Made by a program: the position numbers and the translations under genes. Shown in pieces: positions 18,029 to 27,700 of a stretch of 64,000 nucleotides of DNA (position 1 is the first letter of the stretch; each line of letters opens with the position of its first letter). The notes below the pieces were generated by a model. The model was not told the DNA's origin. It did not search any database and was given only the letters and a program-made list of their open reading frames with translations. The stretch lies in assembly GCF_002968335.2 (NCBI RefSeq), contig NZ_CP134398.1:3968001-4032000 (forward strand), read 5' to 3'. This DNA comes from Mycobacterium sp. ITM-2016-00316 (GTDB lineage Bacteria; Actinomycetota; Actinomycetes; Mycobacteriales; Mycobacteriaceae).

Positions 18029-18872
18029 GGTCACCGCACGCCGCCGCGCGCAGCATGTGACCGCCGCGGACGCCGTCGCCCGGCCCGAGACGCTGGCCGT
18101 CGAGGAACCGCTGGAGATTCGCGTCAACGGCACGCCTCTGACGGTGACGATGCGCACCCCCGGCTCCGATGTCGAACTGGCCCAGGGGTTTCTGCTCACC
18201 GAGGGACTCGTGTCCCGGCGCGAGGACATCGCCGCGGTGCAGTACTGCAGCGGCGCGGGTCCGGATGGTCTCAACACCTACAACGTGCTGGACGTGACAT
18301 TGGCGCAAGGTGTCCCGATGCCGGACGTGGATGTCACCCGCAATTTCTACACGACGTCCTCATGCGGGGTGTGCGGTAAGGCCTCCCTGGACGCGGTGCG
18401 GCTGAGCAGCAAGCACGCCCCCGGCGACGATCCGCTGGTCGTCGACGCCGCCATGCTGGCCGCACTGCCCGACAAGCTGCGCGACCGGCAGAAGGTGTTC
18501 GCGGCCACCGGCGGACTGCACGGCGCCGCACTGTTCGACGCGCACGGCACCGCACTGGTGGTACGTGAGGACATCGGTAGACACAACGCCGTGGACAAGG
18601 TGATCGGCTGGGCGCTGGAGTCCGGCCGGGTGCCGCTCACCGGCACGGTGCTGCTGGTCAGTGGGCGGGCCTCCTTCGAGCTGACGCAGAAGGCGGTGAT
18701 GGCCGGAATACCGCTGCTGGCAGCGGTATCCGCACCGTCGTCCCTGGCAGTGGATCTGGCCGCGCAGTCCGGTCTGACGCTGGTGGCGTTCCTGCGCGGC
18801 GACTCGATGAACGTCTACACCCGGCCCGACCGGGTCCGCCACCAACTCGGAATCTCCACGCTTTCTCCATAG
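18021..18872 (+). CDS. fdhD: Formate dehydrogenase accessory sulfurtransferase FdhD
   Basis: FdhD transfers sulfur from a cysteine desulfurase to the molybdenum cofactor of formate dehydrogenases. This 283-residue protein has the essential CXXC motif in [13 protein letters not shown] and the family segments [26 protein letters not shown] and [17 protein letters not shown] 18021 overlaps the end of fdhF by 8 bp, so the two are co-translated. Its presence argues that the FdhF-like neighbour carries a sulfurated Mo centre. Confidence 0.95.
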   Translation: MGRVTARRRAQHVTAADAVARPETLAVEEPLEIRVNGTPLTVTMRTPGSDVELAQGFLLTEGLVSRREDIAAVQYCSGAGPDGLNTYNVLDVTLAQGVPMPDVDVTRNFYTTSSCGVCGKASLDAVRLSSKHAPGDDPLVVDAAMLAALPDKLRDRQKVFAATGGLHGAALFDAHGTALVVREDIGRHNAVDKVIGWALESGRVPLTGTVLLVSGRASFELTQKAVMAGIPLLAAVSAPSSLAVDLAAQSGLTLVAFLRGDSMNVYTRPDRVRHQLGISTLSP

Positions 18873-18916
18873 AACCTCCAAGTGCGGGCACCCGCCGATC
18901 AGCCAGCATCGTCGGC

Positions 18917-20227
18917 ATGCCGAAGATCCTGATCGCCTCCTGCCCGCCCGTCGGACACATCGCTCCCCTGTTGCGCGTCGCCCGTGGCCTGGTCGCCCGC
19001 GGTGACAGCGTCACCGTCCTCACCAGCGCACGTCACGCAGACAAAGTTCGCGCCACCGGCGCCGAACCGCGTCCGCTCCCGCTGGGCGCCGACTACGACG
19101 ATTCGGCCTTCGACGCGGAACTACCGGGCCGTGCCGAGACCTCAGGTATCGCACGGATCAACTTCGACGTCGAGCACGTCTTCGTGCGCCCGCTTCCCCA
19201 CCAGTTCAATGCACTGCGGGAACTGCTGGTGGACAATGACTATGACGCGATCCTCACCGATGCCTTCTTCCTCGGCACCTTGCCGCTGCTGCTCGACGAC
19301 ACGGCGGCCCGCCCGCCCATCCTCAGCTACACCACCACCCCCTTGTTCCTGACGAGCAGGGATACCGCACCAGGCGGCCCCGGCATCACCCCCATGCGCG
19401 GGATGGTGGGACGGATACGCAACCGTGTGCTCACCTCGGCCGTCCAGAACGTGTTGCTGCGGCCCTCGCACCGGGCCGCCAACCGCATGCTCGCCGCGCT
19501 GGGACTTCCGCCGCTGCCGGTGTTCGTCCTGGACTGCGGGGTGCTCGCCGACCGGCTGATCGTGCCGACCATCCCCGAGTTTGAATACCACCGCAGCGAT
19601 CTGCCCGCTCATGTGCGATTCGTGGGCGCGATCAACCCGCTGCCGAGCGACGATTTCACGGCGCCGCCCTGGTGGGATGTGCTGCACAGCGGACGACCCG
19701 TCGTGCACGTCACGCAGGGCACCGTCGACAACGCCGATCTGAGCCGGCTGATCGAGCCCACGATCGAGGCCCTGGCCGGCGAGGATGTCACCGTGATCGT
19801 CACCACCGGCGGGCGCCCGCTCTCGCAGATTCGGATACCGCTGCCGGCCAACACCTTTGCCGCCAAGTACCTGCCCCATGACGTGCTGCTGCCTGCAGTG
19901 GATGTCATGGTGACCAACGGCGGCTACGGCGCAGTGCAGCGCGCGCTGTCCGACGGGGTGCCGTTGGTGGTCGCGGGCCAGACCGAGGACAAGCCGGAGG
20001 TGGCCGCACGCGTCGAATACTTCGGTGCCGGAATCAATCTGCGCACTGGCACCCCGACCCCCACCGAGGTGCGTCGCGCGGTCCTCGACATCCTGGGCAA
20101 CGGCTCCTTCCGCGACACCGCCCGCCGCATGCAGGGCGCATACGCCGAGCGCGACGGTGTCACCGAAATCGCCGGTGTGCTCGACGAGGTGATCGCCGCA
20201 CGGACCGCCGAGTTGGGGCGGGTCTGA
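18917..20227 (+). CDS. GT1-type glycosyltransferase, first of a tandem pair
   Basis: A 436-residue UDP-glycosyltransferase-like (GT-B fold) enzyme of the type that glycosylates lipids, phenolics or macrolides. The N-terminal acceptor domain begins SCPPVGHIAPLLRVARGL. The C-terminal donor domain holds HVTQGTVDNADLSRL, KYLPHDVLLPAVDVMVTNGG, and GAVQRALSDGVPLVVAG followed by EDKPEVAAR, the nucleotide-sugar site. No signal peptide is seen. It starts at ATG 18917; the region before it lacks a clear ribosome site. The stop overlaps the start of the next, closely similar gene. Donor and acceptor cannot be predicted. Confidence 0.88.
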   Translation: MPKILIASCPPVGHIAPLLRVARGLVARGDSVTVLTSARHADKVRATGAEPRPLPLGADYDDSAFDAELPGRAETSGIARINFDVEHVFVRPLPHQFNALRELLVDNDYDAILTDAFFLGTLPLLLDDTAARPPILSYTTTPLFLTSRDTAPGGPGITPMRGMVGRIRNRVLTSAVQNVLLRPSHRAANRMLAALGLPPLPVFVLDCGVLADRLIVPTIPEFEYHRSDLPAHVRFVGAINPLPSDDFTAPPWWDVLHSGRPVVHVTQGTVDNADLSRLIEPTIEALAGEDVTVIVTTGGRPLSQIRIPLPANTFAAKYLPHDVLLPAVDVMVTNGGYGAVQRALSDGVPLVVAGQTEDKPEVAARVEYFGAGINLRTGTPTPTEVRRAVLDILGNGSFRDTARRMQGAYAERDGVTEIAGVLDEVIAARTAELGRV

Positions 20228-21507
20228 TGGCCGCAATTCTCATCGCCGCACTGTCACCGGTCGGTCACATCGAACCGCTTCTGGCCGTCGCGGCCGATCA
20301 GGTCGAACGCGGCAACACCGTGACCGTGCTGACCGGTGCCTCCCACAGCGAGGCGATCCGCTCCGTGGGCGCGACTCCCCATCCGTTGCCCCCGATCGCC
20401 GACTTCGACGACCAACAGTTCGATGCGGCGATGCGCGGGCGTGCCTCCCCGCTGAAAGCCATGAACGAGGCCATCGTCCGGCTGTTCCTGCGACCCATGC
20501 CGCATCAGGCCGCCGAGCTGTCGAGGGTGCTGGCCGAGCACCGGTGCGACGCGATCATCGCCGACTACGGCTTCTTCGGGGTGCTGCCGATGCTGCTCGG
20601 CGATCCGGCCGAGCGTCCGCCGGTGCTGTACTACACACCGACCCCGCTGATGCTCTCCAGCCGCGACACCGCACCGAATGGGCTCGGACTGGCACCGGGG
20701 AGCCCGCTGCGCAATCGTGCGCTGACCGTGCTGTCGCAGCGAATTCTGCTGCGCCGGGCACAAAACGCGGCCAACGCCACGCTGAAGACACTCGGTCGAC
20801 CGCCTCTTCCGGTCTTCCTGCTGGACTGCGGCCGGCTCGCCGACCGGATGATCGTGCCGACAGTGCCCGACTTCGAGTACCCACGCAGCGATCTGCCCGC
20901 CCATGTCCGGTTCGTCGGCGCGGTGCACCCCCGCAAGTCCATCGGCTTCCGGCTGCCGCCCTGGTGGCACGAGCTCGACGGCGACCGGCCCGTCGTGCAC
21001 GTCACGCAGGGCACCGTCGACAACGCCGACCTGAGCCGGTTGATCGAGCCGACCATCGCGGCACTGGCAGCCGAGCCGGTGACGGTCGTGGTGACCACGT
21101 GCGGCGGTACCTTGTCTGGTCCGGTGCCGGCGAACACCCACGTCGCCGACTTCCTGCCGCATGACGTGCTGCTGCCCCGGGTGGACGTGATCGTGACCAA
21201 CGGCGGCTACGGCGCGGTGCAACGTGCCGTGGCGTGCGGGGTGCCGATGGTGGTGGCGGGCAGTACCGAGGACAAGCCGGAGGTCGCCGCCCGGGTCGCC
21301 TGGTCCGGGGCGGGCCTCAACCTCAGGACGGGCACACCCGACCCGGCGATGGTGCGCGCCGCGGTACGCGAGGTCCTCGATGATGACCGCTACCTGCGCC
21401 GGGCGCGCGAGCTGGAGACGGCCTTCGCTCGGCGCGACGGTCTCGCCGAGATCGCCGTCATGCTCGACGAGGTGATCGCCGAACGGCACCTGAGCTCGTC
21501 GAGATAG
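20227..21507 (+). CDS. GT1-type glycosyltransferase, second of a tandem pair
   Basis: A 426-residue paralogue of the preceding gene: both contain HVTQGTVDNADLSRLIEPTI, VTNGGYGAVQRA and EDKPEVAARV, so a tandem duplication is clear. It begins with ALSPVGHIEPLLAVAADQ and keeps the complete donor site. Its ATG (20227) overlaps the upstream TGA as TGATG, so the two are translationally coupled and may act in sequence on one acceptor. A perfect 14-bp terminator hairpin follows the stop. Confidence 0.88.
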   Translation: MAAILIAALSPVGHIEPLLAVAADQVERGNTVTVLTGASHSEAIRSVGATPHPLPPIADFDDQQFDAAMRGRASPLKAMNEAIVRLFLRPMPHQAAELSRVLAEHRCDAIIADYGFFGVLPMLLGDPAERPPVLYYTPTPLMLSSRDTAPNGLGLAPGSPLRNRALTVLSQRILLRRAQNAANATLKTLGRPPLPVFLLDCGRLADRMIVPTVPDFEYPRSDLPAHVRFVGAVHPRKSIGFRLPPWWHELDGDRPVVHVTQGTVDNADLSRLIEPTIAALAAEPVTVVVTTCGGTLSGPVPANTHVADFLPHDVLLPRVDVIVTNGGYGAVQRAVACGVPMVVAGSTEDKPEVAARVAWSGAGLNLRTGTPDPAMVRAAVREVLDDDRYLRRARELETAFARRDGLAEIAVMLDEVIAERHLSSSR

Positions 21508-21509
21508 CC

Positions 21510-21547
21510 GAAATGGCTGTTCTCCCCGGGGGAAGAACAGCCATTTC
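21510..21547. terminator. Perfect 14-bp hairpin between convergent GT and clpX genes
   Basis: Arm 21510-21523 (GAAATGGCTGTTCT) pairs perfectly with 21534-21547 around a CCCCGGGGGA loop. It separates two convergent genes and can stop transcription from both sides; the T-rich tail is short. Confidence 0.85.
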
Positions 21548-21565
21548 GTCTAGGTGCAGCTGGAG

Positions 21566-22846
<1,281 letters not shown>

Positions 22847-23197
22847 GTGGGGGGGTCCTACTTCCTGTTTGGCTGTCACTCAAAAAATGTGGGTTGCCCC
22901 GGGTGTGAACCCGACGCTACCCGTTCGTTCCGTCACGGTGCGACCGAAGGGCCGAATCGCGTCGGTGGTATTTGTTCGCGTGCAGGAGAACATATCTCTC
23001 CTGGTGGTCTGCCACCCGTCGGCACGCGGTCCGTGTCCCTGGCGTGTCGTCGTCGTGACGGGATTGGGGTCTTGACCACCTGGTCGGGTCCGATGTGCAC
23101 CGGCTTCCACAGTACCTGCCGGTCCCAGCCGGCGGCGGCGGCATTTTGAGGCAGACGCCTCATGTACCGGGCGTTGCCGGCGGGCAGCGTGGGCACC
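22847..23197. other. 351-bp gene-free region between clpX and a divergent hypothetical gene
   Basis: No supported gene is seen here. It must hold the clpX promoter and that of the gene at 23198. Visible structures are a short palindrome AGGAGAACATATCTCTCCT around 22985-23003 and a hairpin TGAGGC-agac-GCCTCA at 23147-23162, 36 bp before the next start. I could not assign a sigma-factor or ClgR site with confidence. Confidence 0.6.
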
Positions 23198-23911
23198 ATG
23201 TCAATCACCCCACTCGCGGCCGCGACCGCGGTACTCGCTCACCCCGTCCTGCCCGACGGTGACGACGAACGGTTCGTCGGTTTCGGCGTCATGGGCTTTC
23301 CGTTCGCCAGCGGCCACTATCTGGCGCTGCGCCACTTCCCCGCGACCACGTTCGCCCCGGGCTATCGGTCCGTCTGGCACCGCGACCCCGCGGGGACGTG
23401 GACCTTCTATGCCACGACTCCCGGCCAGCAGAGCTGCTCACGCTATTTCAGCGCAGCGACCGAGGAAGCGGTTCAGTGCGATATCGACGTCGCCTGGGTC
23501 AGCCCGTGGACCGTGTTCGTCAAGATCGACGGACTGTTGGAGTGGACGGTCGATATCCGCGCCACGCCGATGACCCGTGTCGTCAGTGCGATCGGCCGGG
23601 CACTGCCCGAACGGGCCTGGACCAGTCCGACGGCGCTGAGCCTCATCGGCTCGACAGCGGGCACCTTGCTGCGCGCCGGGACCGTCCAGTTGTCCGGTAC
23701 CGCCCCCAATGGACAACAGTTCATGATCGCTCCGCGCCAGGTGTGGCTGGCGTCTGGGCGCGCGGCATTGCACGGCGAGGATCTCGGGGCGCCGGGGCCG
23801 CTACGCCGGCAGGCCGAACTCGCCGATTTCCGGCCGCCGCAACGCGGCATTTTCGTGGTCGGCTCAGGACACTTCGAGACGTATGACCCCGCGGTGCACC
23901 GCAGCGCATAA
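23198..23911 (+). CDS. Conserved hypothetical protein
   Basis: A 237-residue protein I cannot assign. It has no signal peptide or membrane helix and is rich in aromatic beta-type segments (GHYLALRHFPATTF, GTWTFYATTPGQQ, WVSPWTVFVKIDGLLEW), suggesting a lipocalin-like or other beta-barrel fold; this is only an impression. The start ATG 23198 is chosen because the upstream in-frame ATG at 23162 lies within a hairpin. It ends 7 bp before the HD-GYP gene and overlaps its possible longer start, so the two are probably one operon. Confidence 0.62.
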   Translation: MSITPLAAATAVLAHPVLPDGDDERFVGFGVMGFPFASGHYLALRHFPATTFAPGYRSVWHRDPAGTWTFYATTPGQQSCSRYFSAATEEAVQCDIDVAWVSPWTVFVKIDGLLEWTVDIRATPMTRVVSAIGRALPERAWTSPTALSLIGSTAGTLLRAGTVQLSGTAPNGQQFMIAPRQVWLASGRAALHGEDLGAPGPLRRQAELADFRPPQRGIFVVGSGHFETYDPAVHRSA

Positions 23912-23918
23912 TCAGCCG

Positions 23919-25472
23919 ATGGTCTCCCCGTCGGCCGAAACACCCACTCGCGCCGAATTGCTGGCCGCGTTGTCGGTGGCCGTCGATCTCGGTCTGGGGC
24001 AGCCCGGCGAACACATGCTGCGGTCTGCGCTCATCGCCACCAGACTGGCCGATCGGCTCGGGCTGACCGGGCCGCAGCGTGACGCCGTGTACTACACGAC
24101 GCTCATCATGTGGATCGGGTGTCACGCCGATTCCCACGAATACGCACGGTGGTTCGGTGACGATATCGCCGTCCGCCACGACACCTACCAGGTCGAGGCG
24201 AAGGGACTTCCTTTTCTACGGTTCCTGCTGCACAGCATCGCCAGGGGCGAGCCGTTGGGGCGGCGACTGAACGTGATGGCCACGTTGTTCGTCGATGCCC
24301 GCGGCCAGCTGTCGCAGATGATTCACTCGCACTGCACTTCTGCTGCGTTACTGGCCGACCGGATGGGCCTGGGGCCCGAAGTTCAGGCCGCGTTGGCCTT
24401 CGCCTTCGAGCGGTACGACGGCGGCGGCATGCCGGCCGGTGTGGGCGGGGACGCGATTCCTATCCAGATGCGGATCGCCCAGCTCGCCGACCTGGCCGAG
24501 GTGCACCACCGCACCGGTGGCGTCACGCGCGCGGTGGCGCTGGCAACTGCCCGTCGCGGCGGGCAGTTCGACCCGCGGGTCGTCGATGTGTTCGTGCGGC
24601 ATGCGGACGCGATCCTGGCCGGTCCCACGACCGGAGACGTGTGGGCCGCCGCGCTGCACGAGGCGCCCGATCGTCACGAGTGCCTCGATGACGACGGGCT
24701 GGACGCCATGTTGATCGCACTCGGCGACTTCGTCGACCTGAAATGTCCCTTCACGCTCGGTCATTCGCGGGCAGTGGCACAACTAGCCGGTGATGCAGCC
24801 GCGGTCGCGGGCCTGGACGCGGACACGATCGCGCTGACCCGTCGCGCCGGCCATGTGCACGACCTGGGCCGGATCGGGGTGTCGAACCAGATCTGGTCGA
24901 AACCCGGCCCACTGAGCGCGGGCGAGTTCGAGCGGGTACGACTGCATCCCTACCTGACGGTGCGGATTCTCAGTCAGGTGCCCGGCCTGCACGCGGTCGC
25001 CCAGATCGCCGGCAACCATCACGAATGCGTGGATGGCTCCGGGTATCCGCGCGGGTTGCCCGGCTCGGCGCTCAGCCTTCCGGATCGGATCCTGGCCGCG
25101 GCGGTCAGCTTCCAGTCAGCGTGCGAGCCAAGACCGTACCGCCCTGAGCACAGGCCACAGGACGCCGTGCGCCGACTGCACCGCAGGGTGGCGGCCGGCG
25201 AGCTCGACGCGACTGCGGTCGAGGCGGTGCTACAGGCTGCGGGGCAGCGGCCGCGGCGCGCGACGTTACGACCGGACGGACTGACCCCCCGCGAGGTGGA
25301 TGTGCTGCGGCTGGTGGCCCGCGGGGCGTCGAACAAGGAGATCGCCGCGGTCCTGGTGATCAGTGAGAAGACCGCGCGCAATCACGTCGAACGCACGTAC
25401 GCCAAGATCGGTGCCTCCAATCGCATCGGGGCCAGCATGTACGCCGTGCGCCACGGACTTGTCGACGCGTGA
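23919..25472 (+). CDS. HD-GYP-like phosphohydrolase fused to a LuxR-type HTH
   Basis: A 517-residue protein. An N-terminal HD-like helical region (about residues 10-200) is followed by a canonical HD-GYP-type domain with HVHDLGRIGV (about 311), HPYLTVRIL, GNHHECVDGSGYP (about 366) and PDRILAAA. The C-terminus (about 455-505) is a LuxR/FixJ helix-turn-helix: LTPREVDVLRLVARG, SNKEIAAVLVISEKTARNHV. HD-GYP domains hydrolyse cyclic dinucleotides, so this may be a one-component regulator that senses or degrades such a signal. Start ATG 23919 was chosen over an ATG at 23883 that overlaps the preceding gene. The active-site motif looks complete. Confidence 0.85.
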   Translation: MVSPSAETPTRAELLAALSVAVDLGLGQPGEHMLRSALIATRLADRLGLTGPQRDAVYYTTLIMWIGCHADSHEYARWFGDDIAVRHDTYQVEAKGLPFLRFLLHSIARGEPLGRRLNVMATLFVDARGQLSQMIHSHCTSAALLADRMGLGPEVQAALAFAFERYDGGGMPAGVGGDAIPIQMRIAQLADLAEVHHRTGGVTRAVALATARRGGQFDPRVVDVFVRHADAILAGPTTGDVWAAALHEAPDRHECLDDDGLDAMLIALGDFVDLKCPFTLGHSRAVAQLAGDAAAVAGLDADTIALTRRAGHVHDLGRIGVSNQIWSKPGPLSAGEFERVRLHPYLTVRILSQVPGLHAVAQIAGNHHECVDGSGYPRGLPGSALSLPDRILAAAVSFQSACEPRPYRPEHRPQDAVRRLHRRVAAGELDATAVEAVLQAAGQRPRRATLRPDGLTPREVDVLRLVARGASNKEIAAVLVISEKTARNHVERTYAKIGASNRIGASMYAVRHGLVDA

Positions 25473-25542
25473 CGCTGCTTCGCCGCGCGAACTGGGGCAA
25501 ACGCCCCACGCGGAACGGCTCGGCGGTCTGGACGATCAGGTG

Positions 25543-25914
25543 ATGAGCAACTCGACGAACAAAGCAGCGATCAGCCTGACCACCGGCCTGGAGGACGCCG
25601 AACGCGTCACCATCGCCTTCCTGATGGCGGTCGGCGCGGCCGAATCCGGCCGCCCGACAATGATGTTCCTGACCAAGGAGGCCGTTCGGCTGGTCGTCCC
25701 CGGCGTTGCGGTGGGCACCGCGTGCGACGGTTGCCCGCCGCTGACCGGTCTGATCGAACGCTACGAGAAGGCCGGCGGACGGTATCTGGTCTGCCCGATC
25801 TGTATCGACTCCAAGAAGCTGGACTCGAAGAACTTCATCGCCGGCGCAGAACCTGGTGGCACCGTGCAGCTGTGGGAGTGGATCGGCGACGGGGCCACCA
25901 CCTTCAGCTACTGA
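25543..25914 (+). CDS. DsrE-family-like protein with two CXXC motifs
   Basis: A 123-residue protein with the DsrE/peroxiredoxin-like pattern: SLTTGLEDAERVTIAFLMA at the start, a second strand MMFLTKEAVRL, then ACDGCPP (Cys61, Cys64) and LVCPICIDSKKL (Cys84, Cys87). DsrE-family proteins handle sulfur carriers or small thiol transfers, but this branch has no established function. The paired CXXC motifs could bind a metal or form redox disulfides. It starts at ATG 25543, 70 bp after the HD-GYP gene on the same strand, and is convergent with the repeat-rich secreted peptide. Confidence 0.75.
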   Translation: MSNSTNKAAISLTTGLEDAERVTIAFLMAVGAAESGRPTMMFLTKEAVRLVVPGVAVGTACDGCPPLTGLIERYEKAGGRYLVCPICIDSKKLDSKNFIAGAEPGGTVQLWEWIGDGATTFSY

Positions 25915-25918
25915 TCGG

Positions 25919-26224
25919 TCAGCGCGGTCCCAGTCCCCCGGGGCCGACCGGCCCCGGGCCGATCGGGCCGGGTCCCACCGGCCCTGGGCCCACGGGCCCG
26001 ACACCGACCGGTCCGACGACGCCACCGACACCGATCGGGCCCGCCGGACCGACGACGGGGTTCACGCCGATCGGTAGGCATTGCACCACCACCGGGTTCC
26101 AGTACATCCCGTACGGGCACACCGGATCCTCGGCCAGGCTGATGGCGGGTGCGGCGATCTGAGTGCACAGCCCGGCAGAGAACAAAAACGCGCCGAGCAT
26201 CGCCCGGCGTCTGTGCGTGGTCAT
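25919..26224 (-). CDS. Small secreted protein with Gly-Pro-rich collagen-like tail
   Basis: A 101-residue protein with a clear signal peptide (basic MTTHRRR, hydrophobic core MLGAFLFSAGL, probable cleavage after SLA), a short cysteine-containing head (VCPYGMYWNP and VVQCLPIG, likely one disulfide) and a tail of GPVG/GPGP repeats from about residue 60. The tail has Gly/Pro/Val/Ile periodicity resembling collagen or elastin-like sequence. Heads like CPYGMYWNPVVVQC occur in many small secreted mycobacterial proteins of unknown role. Start ATG 26224 has GAGGGAG upstream. It is probably exported and extracellular or wall-associated. Confidence 0.75.
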   Translation of the reverse strand: MTTHRRRAMLGAFLFSAGLCTQIAAPAISLAEDPVCPYGMYWNPVVVQCLPIGVNPVVGPAGPIGVGGVVGPVGVGPVGPGPVGPGPIGPGPVGPGGLGPR

Positions 26225-26303
26225 AGTCGTCTCCCTCGGAGTTTCCCGACGCAACAAGAATCGCACGCCTACCGGCCCGGCGTCGCATTTTTGACGTCAA
26301 CGA

Positions 26304-26345
26304 CAAAAACTCGACCCCGGCTCGCGAAGGCGAACCGGGGTCGAG
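26304..26345 (-). terminator. Intrinsic terminator of the clpP operon
   Basis: On the minus strand, CTCGACCCCGG (26345-26335) pairs with CCGGGGTCGAG (26320-26310), followed by TTTTTG. It sits 15 bp after the clpP2 stop codon. Confidence 0.85.
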
Positions 26346-26360
26346 TGTGTGCGCTGGTGA

Positions 26361-26987
26361 CTATGCGTTCTGCGCCGAGAGCTTCCGGTAGGCCAGAACC
26401 GTGTCGATGATCCCGTAATCCATGGCCTCGGCCGCGGTGAGGATCTTGTCGCGGTCGGTGTCCTTGCGGATCTGCGCGGGTTCCTTGTTGGTGTGCCGCG
26501 CGAGCGTGGCGTCCATCAGGGTGCGCATGCGCTCGATCTCGGCGGCCTGGATCTCCAGATCCGAGACCTGCCCCTGGATGGCGCCGCCCACGGCGGGCTG
26601 ATGGATCAGCACCCGCGCGTTCGGCAGAGCCATGCGCTTGCCCGGGGTGCCGGCGGCCAGCAGCACGGCGGCGGCCGACGCGGCCTGCCCGAGGCAGACG
26701 GTCTGGATGTCGGCACGCACGTACTGCATGGTGTCGTAGATCGCCATCAGCGAGGTGAACGAACCACCGGGCGAGTTGATGTACATGGTGATGTCGCGGT
26801 CGGGATCCAGCGACTCAAGGACCAGCAGCTGGGCCATGATGTCGTTGGCCGAGGCATCGTCGACCTGCACACCGAGGAAGATGATGCGTTCCTCGAACAG
26901 CTTGTTGTACGGGTTCGATTCCTTGACGCCGAAGCTGGAGTGCTCGATGAACGACGGCAAGATGTAGCGCGATTGCATCGGGTTCAT
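26361..26987 (-). CDS. clpP2: ATP-dependent Clp protease proteolytic subunit ClpP2
   Basis: One of the two ring subunits of the mycobacterial ClpP1P2 protease, which degrades unfolded proteins delivered by ClpX or ClpC1. The 208-residue protein has the catalytic Ser in [14 protein letters not shown], the His in [10 protein letters not shown] and the Asp in [11 protein letters not shown]. It begins with [11 protein letters not shown], close to the known ClpP2 N-terminus, which carries a short processed propeptide. Its ATG overlaps the clpP1 stop (ATGA at 26984-26987), so both subunits are made together from one mRNA. Confidence 0.97.
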   Translation of the reverse strand: MNPMQSRYILPSFIEHSSFGVKESNPYNKLFEERIIFLGVQVDDASANDIMAQLLVLESLDPDRDITMYINSPGGSFTSLMAIYDTMQYVRADIQTVCLGQAASAAAVLLAAGTPGKRMALPNARVLIHQPAVGGAIQGQVSDLEIQAAEIERMRTLMDATLARHTNKEPAQIRKDTDRDKILTAAEAMDYGIIDTVLAYRKLSAQNA

Positions 26988-27592
26988 TTGATTCCTGCTC
27001 CTGGTCCCTCACCGTTGACGCTGACGCTCGTGATGATGTGGTCGACAAAGCCGTACTCCAGCGCCTCGGGGGCGGTGAACCAACGGTCACGATCGGCGTC
27101 GGCTTCCACCCGCTCCAGGGTCTGACCGGTGAACTCGGCGTTGAGCCGGTTCATCTCCTTCTTGGTCAGGGCGAACTGCTCGGCCTGGATGGCGATATCG
27201 GCGGCGCTACCGCCGATACCCGCCGACGGCTGGTGCATCATGATCCGCGCGTGCGGCAGGGCGTAACGCTTGCCCTTGGTGCCGGCGGCCAGCAGGAACT
27301 CGCCCATCGACGCGGCCAGGCCCATCGCGTAGGTGGCCACATCACACGGCGCCAACACCATGGTGTCGTAAATGGCCATGCCCGCGGTCACCGACCCGCC
27401 CGGCGAGTTGATGTACAGGTGGATGTCCTTGGTGGGATCCTCCGCGGCCAGCAGCAGAATCTGCGCGCACAGCCGGTTGGCGATGTCGTCATCGACCTGG
27501 GTTCCCAGGAAGATGATGCGCTCGGCGAGCAACCGCTCATACACCGAGTCGATGAGGTTGAGCCCCGACGCGCCCGATCGCATATCAGTCAC
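26984..27592 (-). CDS. clpP1: ATP-dependent Clp protease proteolytic subunit ClpP1
   Basis: The partner subunit of ClpP2 in the hetero-tetradecameric protease. It has 202 residues with catalytic Ser in [14 protein letters not shown], His in [10 protein letters not shown] and Asp in [14 protein letters not shown] 27592 gives VTDMRSGAS, matching the mycobacterial N-terminus; ATG three codons later is a possible alternative. AGCAGG lies about 10 nt upstream of the GTG. It is the first gene of the clpP1-clpP2 operon; the 108 bp up to tig hold the promoter, where a GAAACGCGCGCTTTC near-palindrome (about 27662-27676) might serve an activator such as ClgR, though I cannot confirm it. Confidence 0.96.
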   Translation of the reverse strand: MTDMRSGASGLNLIDSVYERLLAERIIFLGTQVDDDIANRLCAQILLLAAEDPTKDIHLYINSPGGSVTAGMAIYDTMVLAPCDVATYAMGLAASMGEFLLAAGTKGKRYALPHARIMMHQPSAGIGGSAADIAIQAEQFALTKKEMNRLNAEFTGQTLERVEADADRDRWFTAPEALEYGFVDHIITSVSVNGEGPGAGIK

Positions 27593-27700
27593 GACTGAAT
27601 ACCTGCTTTCTCGTCTACGTACACACGAACACTAACCAACCGGCGCGATCGTGCACTCCCTGAAACGCGCGCTTTCGCTCACAGCGTCACGCGCGCGGCG

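Noticed and set aside
22933..23208. A possible small minus-strand protein of about 91 residues upstream of clpX
   Set aside because: It has no ribosome site or recognisable family, and it overlaps the start of the gene at 23198; the region better fits a promoter.
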